Positions 23,944 to 33,334 of a DNA stretch of 40,507 bases are shown one piece after another (within the stretch, counting starts at the first letter, position 1; every line of letters begins with the position of its first letter). The DNA comes from Candidatus Aminicenantota bacterium (GTDB taxonomy: Bacteria; Acidobacteriota; Aminicenantia; S016-38): the NCBI GenBank assembly GCA_026987025.1, contig JALSNJ010000022.1:1-40507 (forward strand), written 5' to 3'. Below the pieces are notes generated by a model. It was not told where the DNA came from. It saw only the letters and a list, made by a program, of their open reading frames with translations, and did not search any database. The position numbers were made by a program, and so were the translations under genes.

Positions 23944-25029
23944 ATGCCTGGTGATACTAAAAGGAGAGGCTCGGACCGATACATTCTCCTTCCCTCCCCT
24001 TACAGGCCAAAATACTTTATTCTGGCCCGCAATTTCAGGTCCTTTCAAAAGGGGCTTTCCTTCTACAGGCCCGTTAGCTTTAAGTCCCTTCTTAAGAGAA
24101 AACTCATTCTCTACTCTTTTCCAGCGCTTTCCCTTACGGGCCGCAGGGTTCAGGGCGAGGAAATAATAGACAGGTTGGGGCTTCGGTCGATAAAGAAAAT
24201 TTCCCAAAACACGGGACAATGGGCCAGCCTATACATGCCCCCCGGGGGAGATAAGGTGGTGGTGCAGCTCCTCAACGGAAGGGAAGAGGTTTTCGCATAC
24301 ATGAAAATAGGACTTTCTGAAAGCGGCAACGAAAGGATTAAAAGGGAGGAAGAGGCCCTGAATTTCCTCAGGGAAGCGGGATTTTCAGCCTTTGAATTTC
24401 CCGGGGTTCTGGAGAGGGGGACGGAAGGCGAAAGAAATTTCGTGATTCTCACCAGTCCTCCCCGGCTGGAGGCCCCCCGGAAGATAGCCTTAAAGTTTCT
24501 TTTGCCCGGGCTCAGACAGCTTTTTAAGCTTCAAAGCAAGGAACATGAGATAAGCAATATTCCCCATCTGAGGGAAATCCTGAGGAAAGCCGAAACTTAC
24601 CTTCCCAAGAACCTTCAGGAAAAATTTATTGAGATTCTGGAAGGGCTAAGGGGCCTAACTTTGCCTTCCGGCTGCCTCCATTCGGACTTCAAGCTGTGGA
24701 ACATATTCATTAACCCCTCCACCGGCAAACCCTTCGTTATAGACTGGGAATTTTTCCGCTGCGGTGGCCTGCCTTTGTGGGATATCTTCTGTTTTCTTTT
24801 GTTGCCACGACTCCTTGTCTTCCCGCCCAGGTCAATAAACTTCCGACCTCTTCTTCCCCTTTTGAAGAGGTCATCTCTGGCCCTGGGGTTTAAAGATCTT
24901 CCTATAGAGAAGCTTTTTAAACTTTATCTGATAGACACTTTCCTTTTCTTAGAAAATCATGGACATCCCGACAGGAGAACCGAAAAAACCATACAGAATT
25001 TGCTCTCCTATCTGAAAAATCTTAGATGA
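23944..25029 (+). CDS. APH/choline-kinase-like phosphotransferase, unknown substrate
   Basis: This is a 361-residue protein. The C-terminal half has the catalytic loop LHSDFKLWNIF (H246, D248, N253) and the metal-binding IDWE (D267), followed by GGLPLWDIF. This is the aminoglycoside-phosphotransferase/choline-kinase fold pattern. The N-terminal lobe is weakly conserved. An upstream ATG at 23869 extends the frame, but those 25 residues would cross the -10 box, so the ATG at 23944 is chosen. It opens the surface-polysaccharide operon and overlaps the flippase gene by 4 bases. A sugar or polymer kinase role is inferred from context; antibiotic modification is unlikely there. Confidence 0.72.
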   Translation: MPGDTKRRGSDRYILLPSPYRPKYFILARNFRSFQKGLSFYRPVSFKSLLKRKLILYSFPALSLTGRRVQGEEIIDRLGLRSIKKISQNTGQWASLYMPPGGDKVVVQLLNGREEVFAYMKIGLSESGNERIKREEEALNFLREAGFSAFEFPGVLERGTEGERNFVILTSPPRLEAPRKIALKFLLPGLRQLFKLQSKEHEISNIPHLREILRKAETYLPKNLQEKFIEILEGLRGLTLPSGCLHSDFKLWNIFINPSTGKPFVIDWEFFRCGGLPLWDIFCFLLLPRLLVFPPRSINFRPLLPLLKRSSLALGFKDLPIEKLFKLYLIDTFLFLENHGHPDRRTEKTIQNLLSYLKNLR

Positions 25030-26294
25030 AAGGGAAAGAGAAAGAAAACAAAAGCGACGGGAAAAGGCTTTTTTTGAACTTCGCCAGCCTTTCTTTTGTT
25101 CAGGGATTGAATTATATTTTCCCCCTTATTTTAATCCCTTACATAGTAAGGGTTATAGGACCGGGAAAATACGGGGTCTTCTCCTTTGCCGTGGCAGTAT
25201 CGGGTTATTTTTCTATGCTTACCGATTGGGGAATAAGCCTGTACGGCCCCAGAGAAGTGGCCTTCATAAAGGAGAAGCGCTCTGCTATCTCCCATCTCTT
25301 TTTTCAGCTACTTTACCTGAGAATCCTTTCTGCCTTGCTTCTGTCTGCCCTTTACTTTTTTATAGTCTTCACCGTGAGAAAATTCAATCATGAGCTACCG
25401 ATATTCTCCTTATCAGCCCTTTACATAATAACCGCAGCCCTTTCTATCAATTGGTTCTTTTTGGGGATAGAAAAAACATCCTTCATAGCCCTATCCCAAG
25501 CCATGTCCAAGGTTCTATGGGCAACTCTGGTAGTATCGTTAATAAGAGGGGCGGAGGATTATTATCTGTTACCCCTCACCTACGGCCTGTCGGCTCTCGT
25601 CGGGAGTTTTCTTTTATTCTGGTGGGCCTTCTCAAGAGGAGGCATAAGACCTGTAAGACCTGAACCGGGAGAGATAAAAAGAATAGCCAAAGAGGCCTTG
25701 CCCCTTTTTCTTTCAAATATTTCCGTAAGAATTTATACCGGAATAAATACGGTGCTTTTGGGATTTTTAGCTTCTCCACAAGCCGTAGGTTATTATTCCT
25801 TAGGAGAAAGGCTTGTAAAAGCCCTTCTGGGAATCCAATCTCAGGTTAGCGTGGTATTTTATCCACACATATCCTCTCAACTAAAAAAATCCATTGCAAA
25901 AGCCAGGGCAGCCATCAAAAGGGGAATCTTGGGGGTCTTTGCTCTGGCACTGCCTTTGAACCTGCTGGTTTTTCTCCTGGCAAAACCCATAATTATAGCA
26001 ATGGGTGGGGTGAAATTTCTCCCTTCAGTTATAGTCCTCAGATTGCTCAGCTTCCTATTTATAGTGGTGGGAGCCAGCAATGTGGCCGGCCTCCAGATTC
26101 TACTTCCTTTCGGTAGAAGAAAGGAATTTATGAAGGCAACGATAGCAGCGGCCTTCTTGAACCTCCTTCTGGGGGGTCTCACCATTCCTTTCTGGAAGGA
26201 AGTTGGGGCAGCAATTTCCTTCCTTATTTCCGAGCTTTTAATCTTAGTCCTTATGGGCCGCTATGTCCTCAAGTTAAAGAACGATTTGTTATAA
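25026..26294 (+). CDS. wzx: Wzx-type polysaccharide flippase
   Basis: This is a 422-residue polytopic membrane protein with about twelve hydrophobic helices. It has the N-terminal pattern of the MATE/MOP flippases (SFVQGLNYIFPLILIPYIVRV, GPGKYGVFSFA). It would move undecaprenyl-diphosphate-linked repeat units to the outer face of the membrane. It starts in an ATGA overlap with the preceding gene and ends 7 bases before glf. Confidence 0.88.
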   Translation: MKGKEKENKSDGKRLFLNFASLSFVQGLNYIFPLILIPYIVRVIGPGKYGVFSFAVAVSGYFSMLTDWGISLYGPREVAFIKEKRSAISHLFFQLLYLRILSALLLSALYFFIVFTVRKFNHELPIFSLSALYIITAALSINWFFLGIEKTSFIALSQAMSKVLWATLVVSLIRGAEDYYLLPLTYGLSALVGSFLLFWWAFSRGGIRPVRPEPGEIKRIAKEALPLFLSNISVRIYTGINTVLLGFLASPQAVGYYSLGERLVKALLGIQSQVSVVFYPHISSQLKKSIAKARAAIKRGILGVFALALPLNLLVFLLAKPIIIAMGGVKFLPSVIVLRLLSFLFIVVGASNVAGLQILLPFGRRKEFMKATIAAAFLNLLLGGLTIPFWKEVGAAISFLISELLILVLMGRYVLKLKNDLL

Positions 26295-26295
26295 T
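26290..26295 (+). promoter_or_regulatory. -10-like TATAAT 6 bases before glf
   Basis: TATAAT spans the stop codon of wzx and ends 6 bases before the glf ATG. The region has no Shine-Dalgarno sequence and only a poor -35. Initiation here would give a leaderless glf mRNA. Confidence 0.45.
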
Positions 26296-26301
26296 TTTCC
26301 G

Positions 26302-27450
26302 ATGAGTTTCGATGTGATAATTGTAGGTTCGGGCTTTTCTGGAGCCACAATTGCCGAGAGATGTGCTTCTTCAGGAAAACGGGTTCTCGTTTTGGAGAAA
26401 AGGAGCCACATAGGGGGAAATTCTTATGACTACAGGGACGAAAGGGGCTTTTTGGTGCATAAATACGGCCCTCACATATTTCACACTTCCAACAGGGAAG
26501 TATGGAACTACCTTTCAAGATTCACGCGGTGGAGGGAATACCATCACCGCGTTATGGTTTACATAGATGGAAAGAAGGTCCCCCTCCCTTTTAATCTAAA
26601 TTCCCTCAAGAGCCTGTTTCCACCCTCCCGGGCAACTCTTCTGGAAAGGAAACTTATTAAAAACTTCGGCTACGGCTCTCAAGTAAGCGTGCTTGAGCTG
26701 AAAAACTCCTCCGATGAGGACCTTCGCTCCTTAGGGGATTTCATTTACAGGAAAATCTACCTCAATTACACAATAAAGCAATGGGGCAGAAAACCTGAGG
26801 AAATCTCCCCCCAGGTTTTAGCCCGGGTCCCAGTTTCCATTTCAAATCAGGATGAATATTTTGAGGACGAATTTCAGGGAATACCAGAGGAAGGCTACAC
26901 CGCCATATTCAAAAAAATGCTCTCTCACCCCAACATCAAGCTCCTGCTAAATACCGATGCCAAAAAACTTCTAACCCTGAACTTCAAAACAGGAAAGATA
27001 ATCTTTCAGGGAAAGGAATTCAACGGTCCGGTGGTTTATACCGGTCCCATTGACGAGCTCTTCGACTACAAGCACGGCGAACTTCCTTACAGAACCCTCC
27101 GCTTTCAATGGGAGTATCATCCAGTTGAGAAATTTCAGGAGGTGGCGGTGGTAAATTACCCCAATGATTACCCTTTTACCAGGATAACAGAGTATAAACA
27201 CCTAACCGGAGAAACCAGACCCGACACAGTAATAGCCAAGGAATTCCCTGTCCCATACCAAAAAGGAAAAGATATCCCCTACTATCCCGTGCTGTACCAA
27301 GACAGTCTTGAAAGGCTGAAAATGTATAAAAGGGAACTCCGGCAATTCTCCAATTTGTTCACATTGGGAAGGCTTGGAGAGTTCATTTACCTAAACATGG
27401 ACGAAGCGGTGGAAAGAGCTCTCATGCTCTTCAGCAAAAAACTGAAATGA
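26302..27450 (+). CDS. glf: UDP-galactopyranose mutase
   Basis: This flavoenzyme converts UDP-galactopyranose to UDP-galactofuranose, the donor for galactofuranose in surface polymers. The 382-residue protein shows the FAD-binding VIIVGSGFSGATIAERCA (5-22), LEKRSHIGGNSYD, KYGPHIFHT and a C-terminal GRLGEFIYLNMDEAV, all diagnostic. It is followed by a GlfT-like transferase in an ATGA overlap, so a galactofuranose-containing polysaccharide is expected. Confidence 0.95.
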   Translation: MSFDVIIVGSGFSGATIAERCASSGKRVLVLEKRSHIGGNSYDYRDERGFLVHKYGPHIFHTSNREVWNYLSRFTRWREYHHRVMVYIDGKKVPLPFNLNSLKSLFPPSRATLLERKLIKNFGYGSQVSVLELKNSSDEDLRSLGDFIYRKIYLNYTIKQWGRKPEEISPQVLARVPVSISNQDEYFEDEFQGIPEEGYTAIFKKMLSHPNIKLLLNTDAKKLLTLNFKTGKIIFQGKEFNGPVVYTGPIDELFDYKHGELPYRTLRFQWEYHPVEKFQEVAVVNYPNDYPFTRITEYKHLTGETRPDTVIAKEFPVPYQKGKDIPYYPVLYQDSLERLKMYKRELRQFSNLFTLGRLGEFIYLNMDEAVERALMLFSKKLK

Positions 27451-28475
27451 AGGGTTCGGTCTGTGCAGTGGTGGTCACTTACAATAGGAAGGAAATGTTG
27501 AAGGACTGCGTTGAAAGTCTTATGGCCCAGAGCGTTGCCCTGGAGGGAATCCTTGCGGTGGACAACGCCTCCAGCGATGGTACACCTTCTCTTTTGATGG
27601 AGATGGGGCTTTTGAAGAAACTGCCTCCTCAGGACCAGGAATACGAGGAGACGGCCATCCTTGCCAGGGGCAACGCTTTCATTTCCTTCCACTACCTACG
27701 GCTGCCTCACAACACCGGGGGAGCCGGAGGTTTTTATCAAGGAATGAAAAGGGCCTACGAACTTGGATACGAATGGATTTGGATAATGGACGACGATGTG
27801 GTGGTGGACAGGCGGGCTCTGGAGAAACTAAAGAAGAGCATTAAAGACAAACCCCTCATTTTGGCCTCCAGAGTAGTGAGCGACAACCAAAACCTTAACC
27901 CTGTTCATCGTGGCCACTTTGATAGAAGAAATTTTTTCCCAGGGCTTCAGAAGCCGCTGCCTTCAGATTTCAAAGGGTATATAGATTTTTCCTCCTTCGT
28001 GGGACTTATGGTAAACAGGAAGGTAATAGAAAAAATAGGCTACCCAAACCCTGACTTCTTCATATACAACGACGATGTAGAATACTCCCTGAGGATTTCA
28101 GAAATTGGAAAAATTCTCCTGGTCCCGGATAGCCTCATTGTGGATAGGAATGCCAAGAGGAAAGAAAATTTTCAGGAAAAAGGGCTGCTACTGTGGAAGG
28201 TTAAAAGGGTCCCTCTTTCCAACTACTGGAGAACCTACTACTCCCTGAGGAATTCTATTTACATAGGCAAAAAATATTCCAGGGGCAAGTTACTTTTCTA
28301 CATAAGGTTTATGTGGCATCTCATAAAGAGCATACGCTCCCTTGTACTCATCCTTATACTGGACGACCACAAGAAGGATAGGTTAAAATTGAGATTTCTT
28401 CCTTACCTCCATGGCCTCAAAGGGAAACTTGGAAGGAGGGTTATTTATAAAGATGGAAAGCTCCTTTGGCTCTGA
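27447..28475 (+). CDS. GT2 glycosyltransferase, GlfT-like (galactofuranosyl)
   Basis: This is a 342-residue GT-A enzyme. VVVTYNRKEML (8-18) and VDNASSDGT (38-46) form the nucleotide-sugar site, NTGGAGGFYQGM (89-100) is a segment characteristic of galactofuranosyltransferases, and MDDDV (114-118) is the DxD metal site. The position directly after glf supports UDP-galactofuranose as donor. A C-terminal stretch with basic and hydrophobic residues probably associates with the membrane. Confidence 0.85.
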   Translation: MKGSVCAVVVTYNRKEMLKDCVESLMAQSVALEGILAVDNASSDGTPSLLMEMGLLKKLPPQDQEYEETAILARGNAFISFHYLRLPHNTGGAGGFYQGMKRAYELGYEWIWIMDDDVVVDRRALEKLKKSIKDKPLILASRVVSDNQNLNPVHRGHFDRRNFFPGLQKPLPSDFKGYIDFSSFVGLMVNRKVIEKIGYPNPDFFIYNDDVEYSLRISEIGKILLVPDSLIVDRNAKRKENFQEKGLLLWKVKRVPLSNYWRTYYSLRNSIYIGKKYSRGKLLFYIRFMWHLIKSIRSLVLILILDDHKKDRLKLRFLPYLHGLKGKLGRRVIYKDGKLLWL

Positions 28476-29490
28476 TGTCCCCCAGGTGGCCATAGTTGTA
28501 CTCAACTACAGAAGTTGGAAGGAAACGGTGGAATGCCTGGAATCTTTGCAGGCCCTCGATTATCCTAATTACACGGTAATAGTGGTGGACAACGGCTCCG
28601 GGGACGGCTCGGTGGAGAAGATCAAGCAATGGGCCGAGGGAAACCTTGAGGTAAGGAGCGAATATGTGGAATACAAACCGGAGTTAAAGCCTGTCTTCTA
28701 TGTGGAATACGACAGGAGAACAGCCGAGGCCGGGGGAATCCCAGAGAAAGAGGAAGAACTTGAGAAATATCCCCCTTCCCGCCGTATGGTTATAATCCAG
28801 ACGGGAAAGAACCTGGGCTTTTCCGGCGGAAACAATGTGGGGGCGAAATTCGCCTTTAAAAGGAAGTTTAATTACATTTTATTGCTCAACAACGACACCC
28901 TTATAATTGATAAAGATTTTTTATGGAAGCTTATTCAACCTCTTACGAAATTCCCAGAGGCAGGACTGGTGGGACCTAAAACAATTAATTTTTCAGGAGA
29001 ATTTGACGGACCATACATTGAAGACAGTTTTATTGGAGAACTCTTTTGGATGTCTGTTAAAAATTTTGCCAGAAAGATTTTGGGGTGTCCTTCAGCATAT
29101 ATTGACATAAAAGCTTTATCTAAACCCTATCCCACAGAGGTTTATAAAATTTCGGGGGTGGCCCTCTTCCTTGAAGTTGAGTTCTTTGCTAAACTTGGCT
29201 TTCTGGACGAAAGGCTGTGGCTATCCAGCGAGGAAGCGGCCCTGGCCGAGGCCGTGAGGAAAACCGGCAAAAAGGTATTCTTTCAGCCTTTAACGCTACT
29301 TCTCCATAAAAAAGCAGCTTCTCCGAGAGATCAATCTTGGTATGTAATTAAGAAAAATGCCATAAAGCAAAGGGAGTTTTTCTTAAAGGAATACAAGGGG
29401 TATTCCGGTTTAAAATTTGCCCTGATAAAGCTTTTTAACAGATTAAGATTGTTATTATCTAAGCTTCATCATCAGGTGAGGCGGTTTTAA
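28453..29490 (+). CDS. GT2 glycosyltransferase
   Basis: This is a 345-residue GT-A family 2 enzyme. Features are VAIVVLNYRSW, VVDNGSGDGS (45-54), KNLGFSGGNN (119-128) and a NNDT in the DxD position (146-149). The frame extends 14 codons upstream to 28411, but those residues do not look like the family. The ATG at 28453 is chosen, with GGAGGG about 12 bases before it. Bases 28,980-29,160 fall to roughly 35 percent GC by hand count, against about 52 percent just before, so the gene looks mosaic. The acceptor and donor sugars cannot be told. Confidence 0.88.
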   Translation: MESSFGSDVPQVAIVVLNYRSWKETVECLESLQALDYPNYTVIVVDNGSGDGSVEKIKQWAEGNLEVRSEYVEYKPELKPVFYVEYDRRTAEAGGIPEKEEELEKYPPSRRMVIIQTGKNLGFSGGNNVGAKFAFKRKFNYILLLNNDTLIIDKDFLWKLIQPLTKFPEAGLVGPKTINFSGEFDGPYIEDSFIGELFWMSVKNFARKILGCPSAYIDIKALSKPYPTEVYKISGVALFLEVEFFAKLGFLDERLWLSSEEAALAEAVRKTGKKVFFQPLTLLLHKKAASPRDQSWYVIKKNAIKQREFFLKEYKGYSGLKFALIKLFNRLRLLLSKLHHQVRRF

Positions 29491-29491
29491 A

Positions 29492-30652
29492 ATGAAAATG
29501 GCAATCATATCCTCCACCGATTATGTCTCCTGGCCCGTGGGGGGAATGCTCTACTTCTTGAGGGACCTTCTGCCTTACCTCTCCGAATACTTTGAAATAG
29601 AACTCTGGGGAGTTTCCACCGGGAGCTATTCCCACCCTGCCGTGACTATAAGGGGTAAAACTTTTCCTTTCTTCTCCTTCGGACGGGTTTCTCTATCACG
29701 CCGAAAACTGATTCCCAACCTGATAAGGGTAGTTTTATCCATACGGAAAAACAAGGAAAGGATTTTAGCGAGAGGCTATGAAGTTCTTTACTTTCACGGC
29801 ATCCCATTGGAATTACCTTTTCTGATGAAAAAGCCAGAGGGAACGAAAATACTCTCCCATATCCATGGCCTGGGGAAAAATCCCTTAAGCAGACATCCTC
29901 TCGGGAAGGCTCTGGGTAAGGCTTACCGTGAATACAGGAAACGGGTCCTGGAGAAATCCGATCTGGCTTTTATCTCTTCCGACGGGGGGACTTACCGGAA
30001 GTTTTTAAAAAACCTACCACTAAAAGCTATGGGGAAAATCCACAGGCTACCTGGATTTGTGGAACCGGATTTATTTCATCCCATGAATAAAGAGAGAGTT
30101 AGACAGGAATTGGGGCTGGATGCGACTAAAACAATTTTCATATCCACCTTGAGATTATCCCCTGAAAAAGACCCTCTTTTTCTCATAGATGTTTTCAAGG
30201 AAACCATTAAAAAAGGAATCGATGCAAATCTCATCATTCTGGGGGATGGACCACTAAAGACCTCCTTACAACGAAAAATCCGTGAGGAAGGTCTGGAAGA
30301 TTTAGTCCAAATAAAGGGCTTTGTTAAGAGGGAGCGGTTAAAATTCTGGCTCAGTTCAGCTGACATTTTTTTATTCTCCTCAAAAGAGGAAGGTTTTCCT
30401 TTAGCCTTAATAGAGGCTATGGCGTGCGGACTTCCGATAATTACTCCGCAGATTCAGGGCATAAGCGATATCGTAATATCCGGGAAAACCGGTTATATTG
30501 TAACTTACCGAAAACCAGAATTATTCGCTTCTTACATTGAAAAAGCCCTGGGAGAGTATGAACACTTAAGACTAAATTCTTTAAAAAGAGCACAGGAATT
30601 TACCCCGGATAAGGCAGCGAAAAAAATATGGGAGGCCTTTCAGACCCTATGA
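29492..30652 (+). CDS. GT4 glycosyltransferase
   Basis: This is a 386-residue GT-B enzyme of family 4. The N-terminal half has the GGM glycine loop (SWPVGGMLYF). The C-terminal half has FISTLRLSPEKDP, the EEGFPLALIEAMACGLP motif with the two conserved Glu, and GKTGYIV. It begins at the first of two nearby ATGs after GAGGCGG. The second half is noticeably AT-rich compared with flanking genes. The sugar specificity is unknown. Confidence 0.88.
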   Translation: MKMAIISSTDYVSWPVGGMLYFLRDLLPYLSEYFEIELWGVSTGSYSHPAVTIRGKTFPFFSFGRVSLSRRKLIPNLIRVVLSIRKNKERILARGYEVLYFHGIPLELPFLMKKPEGTKILSHIHGLGKNPLSRHPLGKALGKAYREYRKRVLEKSDLAFISSDGGTYRKFLKNLPLKAMGKIHRLPGFVEPDLFHPMNKERVRQELGLDATKTIFISTLRLSPEKDPLFLIDVFKETIKKGIDANLIILGDGPLKTSLQRKIREEGLEDLVQIKGFVKRERLKFWLSSADIFLFSSKEEGFPLALIEAMACGLPIITPQIQGISDIVISGKTGYIVTYRKPELFASYIEKALGEYEHLRLNSLKRAQEFTPDKAAKKIWEAFQTL

Positions 30653-31998
30653 AATTGGATTTAGAAAAAATCACCAGGGATGTATTTTCCGAACTGGAAA
30701 AGAGAAAGATCAAGTACTGCATCTACAACGGCTACGAAGAACTGCCGGACCGGGTTGAGGGAGACCTGGATATAGCCATAGAAAAAAGAGCCTTTCCTTT
30801 CCTGGAGGGGATACTGGATTCGGTGGCAAAAAAACACGGGGCTGTCCTTCTCCATAAAATCTGGCACGATGTGGGTAAGGTGGCTTACATAATTTCTCCT
30901 TATGTTCTGGAAAGACCGGAGAGATTGCAACTTGATTTTATGTCTGAGTATTCACTAAGGGATTATGCCCGAAGGAATACCCCTTTCAGATATATCTTCT
31001 TTGAGGCAAAAGAACTCCTTGAAGAAAGACGCAGAAGAGACTACTATTTCATTCCCCCTCCACATCTTGAGTTCATGGTCAAACTCCTGAGAAGGATATT
31101 CAAGGAGGACTTCAAGGAAGAGAAATTCAACAGGATTTTCACCCTGTATGAGAAAGAACCAGATAAAGCCCGGACAATCCTCAGGTCCTTCTTCCCCCTA
31201 TCATCAGGGAAAATTATTCAGGCATTGAAAGAAAAGGACCTTTCCTGGTTCAAGAACAACAGAGGAAAGTTGATAGGGGAACTGAAAAGATTCAGGAGGA
31301 AATCGTTCACCCCCACAAGACTCTGGGGATCGTTGAAAAGATTTTTAAATAGAATTTTCCACCCGGTGGGGATGACGGTGGCCTTTCTCGGGCCCGACGG
31401 AAGCGGAAAAAGCACTCTGGTTGAGAAAACCGCCGAGCTGCTTTCCCGGAGTTTTCATGGAACCAAAATTTTCTACTGGAGACCTGGTTTACTAAAGGAA
31501 CCAGGGGTAGCCTTTGGTTTGAGGAAGGAGGTAAAAGGGGAAAACCCGGACCCTCACGGACACCCTCCAGAGCATCCTTTGAAATCTCTCTTCCGGTTTC
31601 TATATTACTTCCTTGACTTCACCCTGGGATATTGGATAAAGGTATGGCCCCTGAAGGTAAAGAAACACCTTTGCGTATTTGACCGTTATTACTACGATGT
31701 TCTGGTGGATCCCTTCAGGTATAACTTCTCCCTTCCCCGGTGGCTCCTTAAAGTCCCACTGAAGTTTATACCTGAGCCAGATCTCACCTTCGTAATAGAT
31801 GTAGAGCCGGAAGTGGCAATTTTAAGGAAAAAAGAACTTCCCCTGGAGGAAATCAAAAGACAAAGGGAAGGGTTTAGAAAGGTGACTCTCAAGATTAAAA
31901 ATGCTCAGATAATCCCCAACCAGGATTCTCTATCAGAAGCGTTGCGAAAAATTTCCACGATCATCATAAAAAACAAATCATGGAGGACATCCGGATGA
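30649..31998 (+). CDS. Two-domain protein: nucleotidyltransferase-like plus thymidylate-kinase-like
   Basis: This is a 449-residue protein starting at an ATGA overlap with the previous gene. An in-frame ATG at 30628 also exists. The N-terminal part resembles the nucleotidyltransferase fold (YNGYEELPDRVEGDLDIAI, with D39 and D41 as possible metal ligands, then RLQLDF). The C-terminal part is a P-loop kinase resembling thymidylate kinases: AFLGPDGSGKSTLVEK (245-260), a DRYYYDV motif and a basic lid (LRKKELP). Proteins of this shape occur in capsule and O-antigen clusters, with unknown function. Phosphorylation of a sugar or lipid intermediate is a guess. Confidence 0.7.
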   Translation: MKLDLEKITRDVFSELEKRKIKYCIYNGYEELPDRVEGDLDIAIEKRAFPFLEGILDSVAKKHGAVLLHKIWHDVGKVAYIISPYVLERPERLQLDFMSEYSLRDYARRNTPFRYIFFEAKELLEERRRRDYYFIPPPHLEFMVKLLRRIFKEDFKEEKFNRIFTLYEKEPDKARTILRSFFPLSSGKIIQALKEKDLSWFKNNRGKLIGELKRFRRKSFTPTRLWGSLKRFLNRIFHPVGMTVAFLGPDGSGKSTLVEKTAELLSRSFHGTKIFYWRPGLLKEPGVAFGLRKEVKGENPDPHGHPPEHPLKSLFRFLYYFLDFTLGYWIKVWPLKVKKHLCVFDRYYYDVLVDPFRYNFSLPRWLLKVPLKFIPEPDLTFVIDVEPEVAILRKKELPLEEIKRQREGFRKVTLKIKNAQIIPNQDSLSEALRKISTIIIKNKSWRTSG

Positions 31999-31999
31999 A

Positions 32000-33334
32000 A
32001 TGATGGGATTGGTGTATGCTGGAGCTGTAATAAGCGGCGGTTTTCTGCTTTTTCAGCTATATAGGATGATCAAACCCACCAAAGAACTTGATTTATTCCA
32101 TTACTTGTGGCTCCTTCTTCTGGTCTCCACCTTCATTTTAAGAGGAAGAACAACCCTGCAATTGATGGAAAATCCCCTGGATTACGCCGGGCTTTTCAGG
32201 GTTTCCCTGGTTCTTTTTGTAGGGATATGGGGGGGGATGTATGTAATTTTAAGAGGACTCCCAAGTTTTTTGAATTACAGGCACCCATTTATACTCGCCC
32301 TCTTTCTCTACTCCATGATGGGAATGATATCGGCAATTTACTCACCTATTCCGAGGCTTTCCTTTTATAAAGCCGGTGAAGTCTTGATAGCTCTATTTCT
32401 CGTGGCCATCTTTGTGAAAAGAGGGACTTTAAATAAAATTAAAATGCTCTTTGACATAAATTATCTTATTCTATTTTTCTTTTTAGCCTCAGCGTGGTTC
32501 TGGATATTTGTGAAACCTGAGCATGCCATACAGAGACAAGGGGTCTTTAATTTTATAATAACTGGCTACTTTCCAAAGCAGGACGCAGACATGGTGAGCG
32601 TGAACGCAGCCCTCCTGGCCATGGGCGCTTACATAAGAATGAGGTTTTATAGTTATCGTAGAACTTTTTACAGACTTCTTTTTCTATTTGCCTTATTTAC
32701 CCTCCTGGCGGGACAGGCGAGAACTTCCATCTTTGGGTTTCTGGTAGCGCTTCTCTATCTGTATTATATCCTGGGTGAGAAGGCAAAAATAATAGCAATG
32801 CTGTTCTTCATCGGTCTCAACTTCACCTATGAAAAAATATACAACTTTCTCTACCTTTACTTCTTAAAGGGTTCAAGGCTTGAGACAATTATGAGAATCG
32901 GGGGAAGGCTTAAGTGGTGGAAAGTAGCCTTCCCATATTTTCTCTCTTCTCCGTTCTGGGGTCATGGTTTTGCAGCTGGAGTAAGGGGAATTTTGCTCCA
33001 TTATAATCCCCAAATTTTTTCTGCTCATAATTCCTTTCTCGAAATAGCTGTTAATGTAGGCATACTAGGTTTAATTCTCTTCCTCTGGGCTTACTTAGGT
33101 ACTTTTATTACGCTAATCAAGCGCAGAGCCAAAATAAAGGCCCTTCTTAAGAAAAAACCCCTCTTCGCCTCCCTCGTGCTGGAGGGGATTTCATTGATGA
33201 TCATACTTACCGCCAGGGCCTCAACTTCCTTTACTCAGGGAGAACACGGAACGGCTTTTCTTGTCTTTCTCTCAATAATGGCCATGGCCGAAAAAATAAG
33301 AAAAGGAGGAATGCTTTGGGAAAGATCCTCCTGA
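32000..33334 (+). CDS. Wzy-like O-antigen polymerase/ligase family protein
   Basis: This is a 444-residue polytopic membrane protein with about ten or more hydrophobic helices. A large loop precedes SAHNSFLEIAVNVGILGLI, the typical Wzy_C/WaaL segment, with another charged region LLAGQARTSIFGFL upstream. It probably polymerises lipid-linked repeat units on the outer side of the membrane. Whether it is a polymerase or a ligase cannot be decided from sequence. It is the only such protein in the cluster, which favours polymerase. Confidence 0.83.
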   Translation: MMGLVYAGAVISGGFLLFQLYRMIKPTKELDLFHYLWLLLLVSTFILRGRTTLQLMENPLDYAGLFRVSLVLFVGIWGGMYVILRGLPSFLNYRHPFILALFLYSMMGMISAIYSPIPRLSFYKAGEVLIALFLVAIFVKRGTLNKIKMLFDINYLILFFFLASAWFWIFVKPEHAIQRQGVFNFIITGYFPKQDADMVSVNAALLAMGAYIRMRFYSYRRTFYRLLFLFALFTLLAGQARTSIFGFLVALLYLYYILGEKAKIIAMLFFIGLNFTYEKIYNFLYLYFLKGSRLETIMRIGGRLKWWKVAFPYFLSSPFWGHGFAAGVRGILLHYNPQIFSAHNSFLEIAVNVGILGLILFLWAYLGTFITLIKRRAKIKALLKKKPLFASLVLEGISLMIILTARASTSFTQGEHGTAFLVFLSIMAMAEKIRKGGMLWERSS

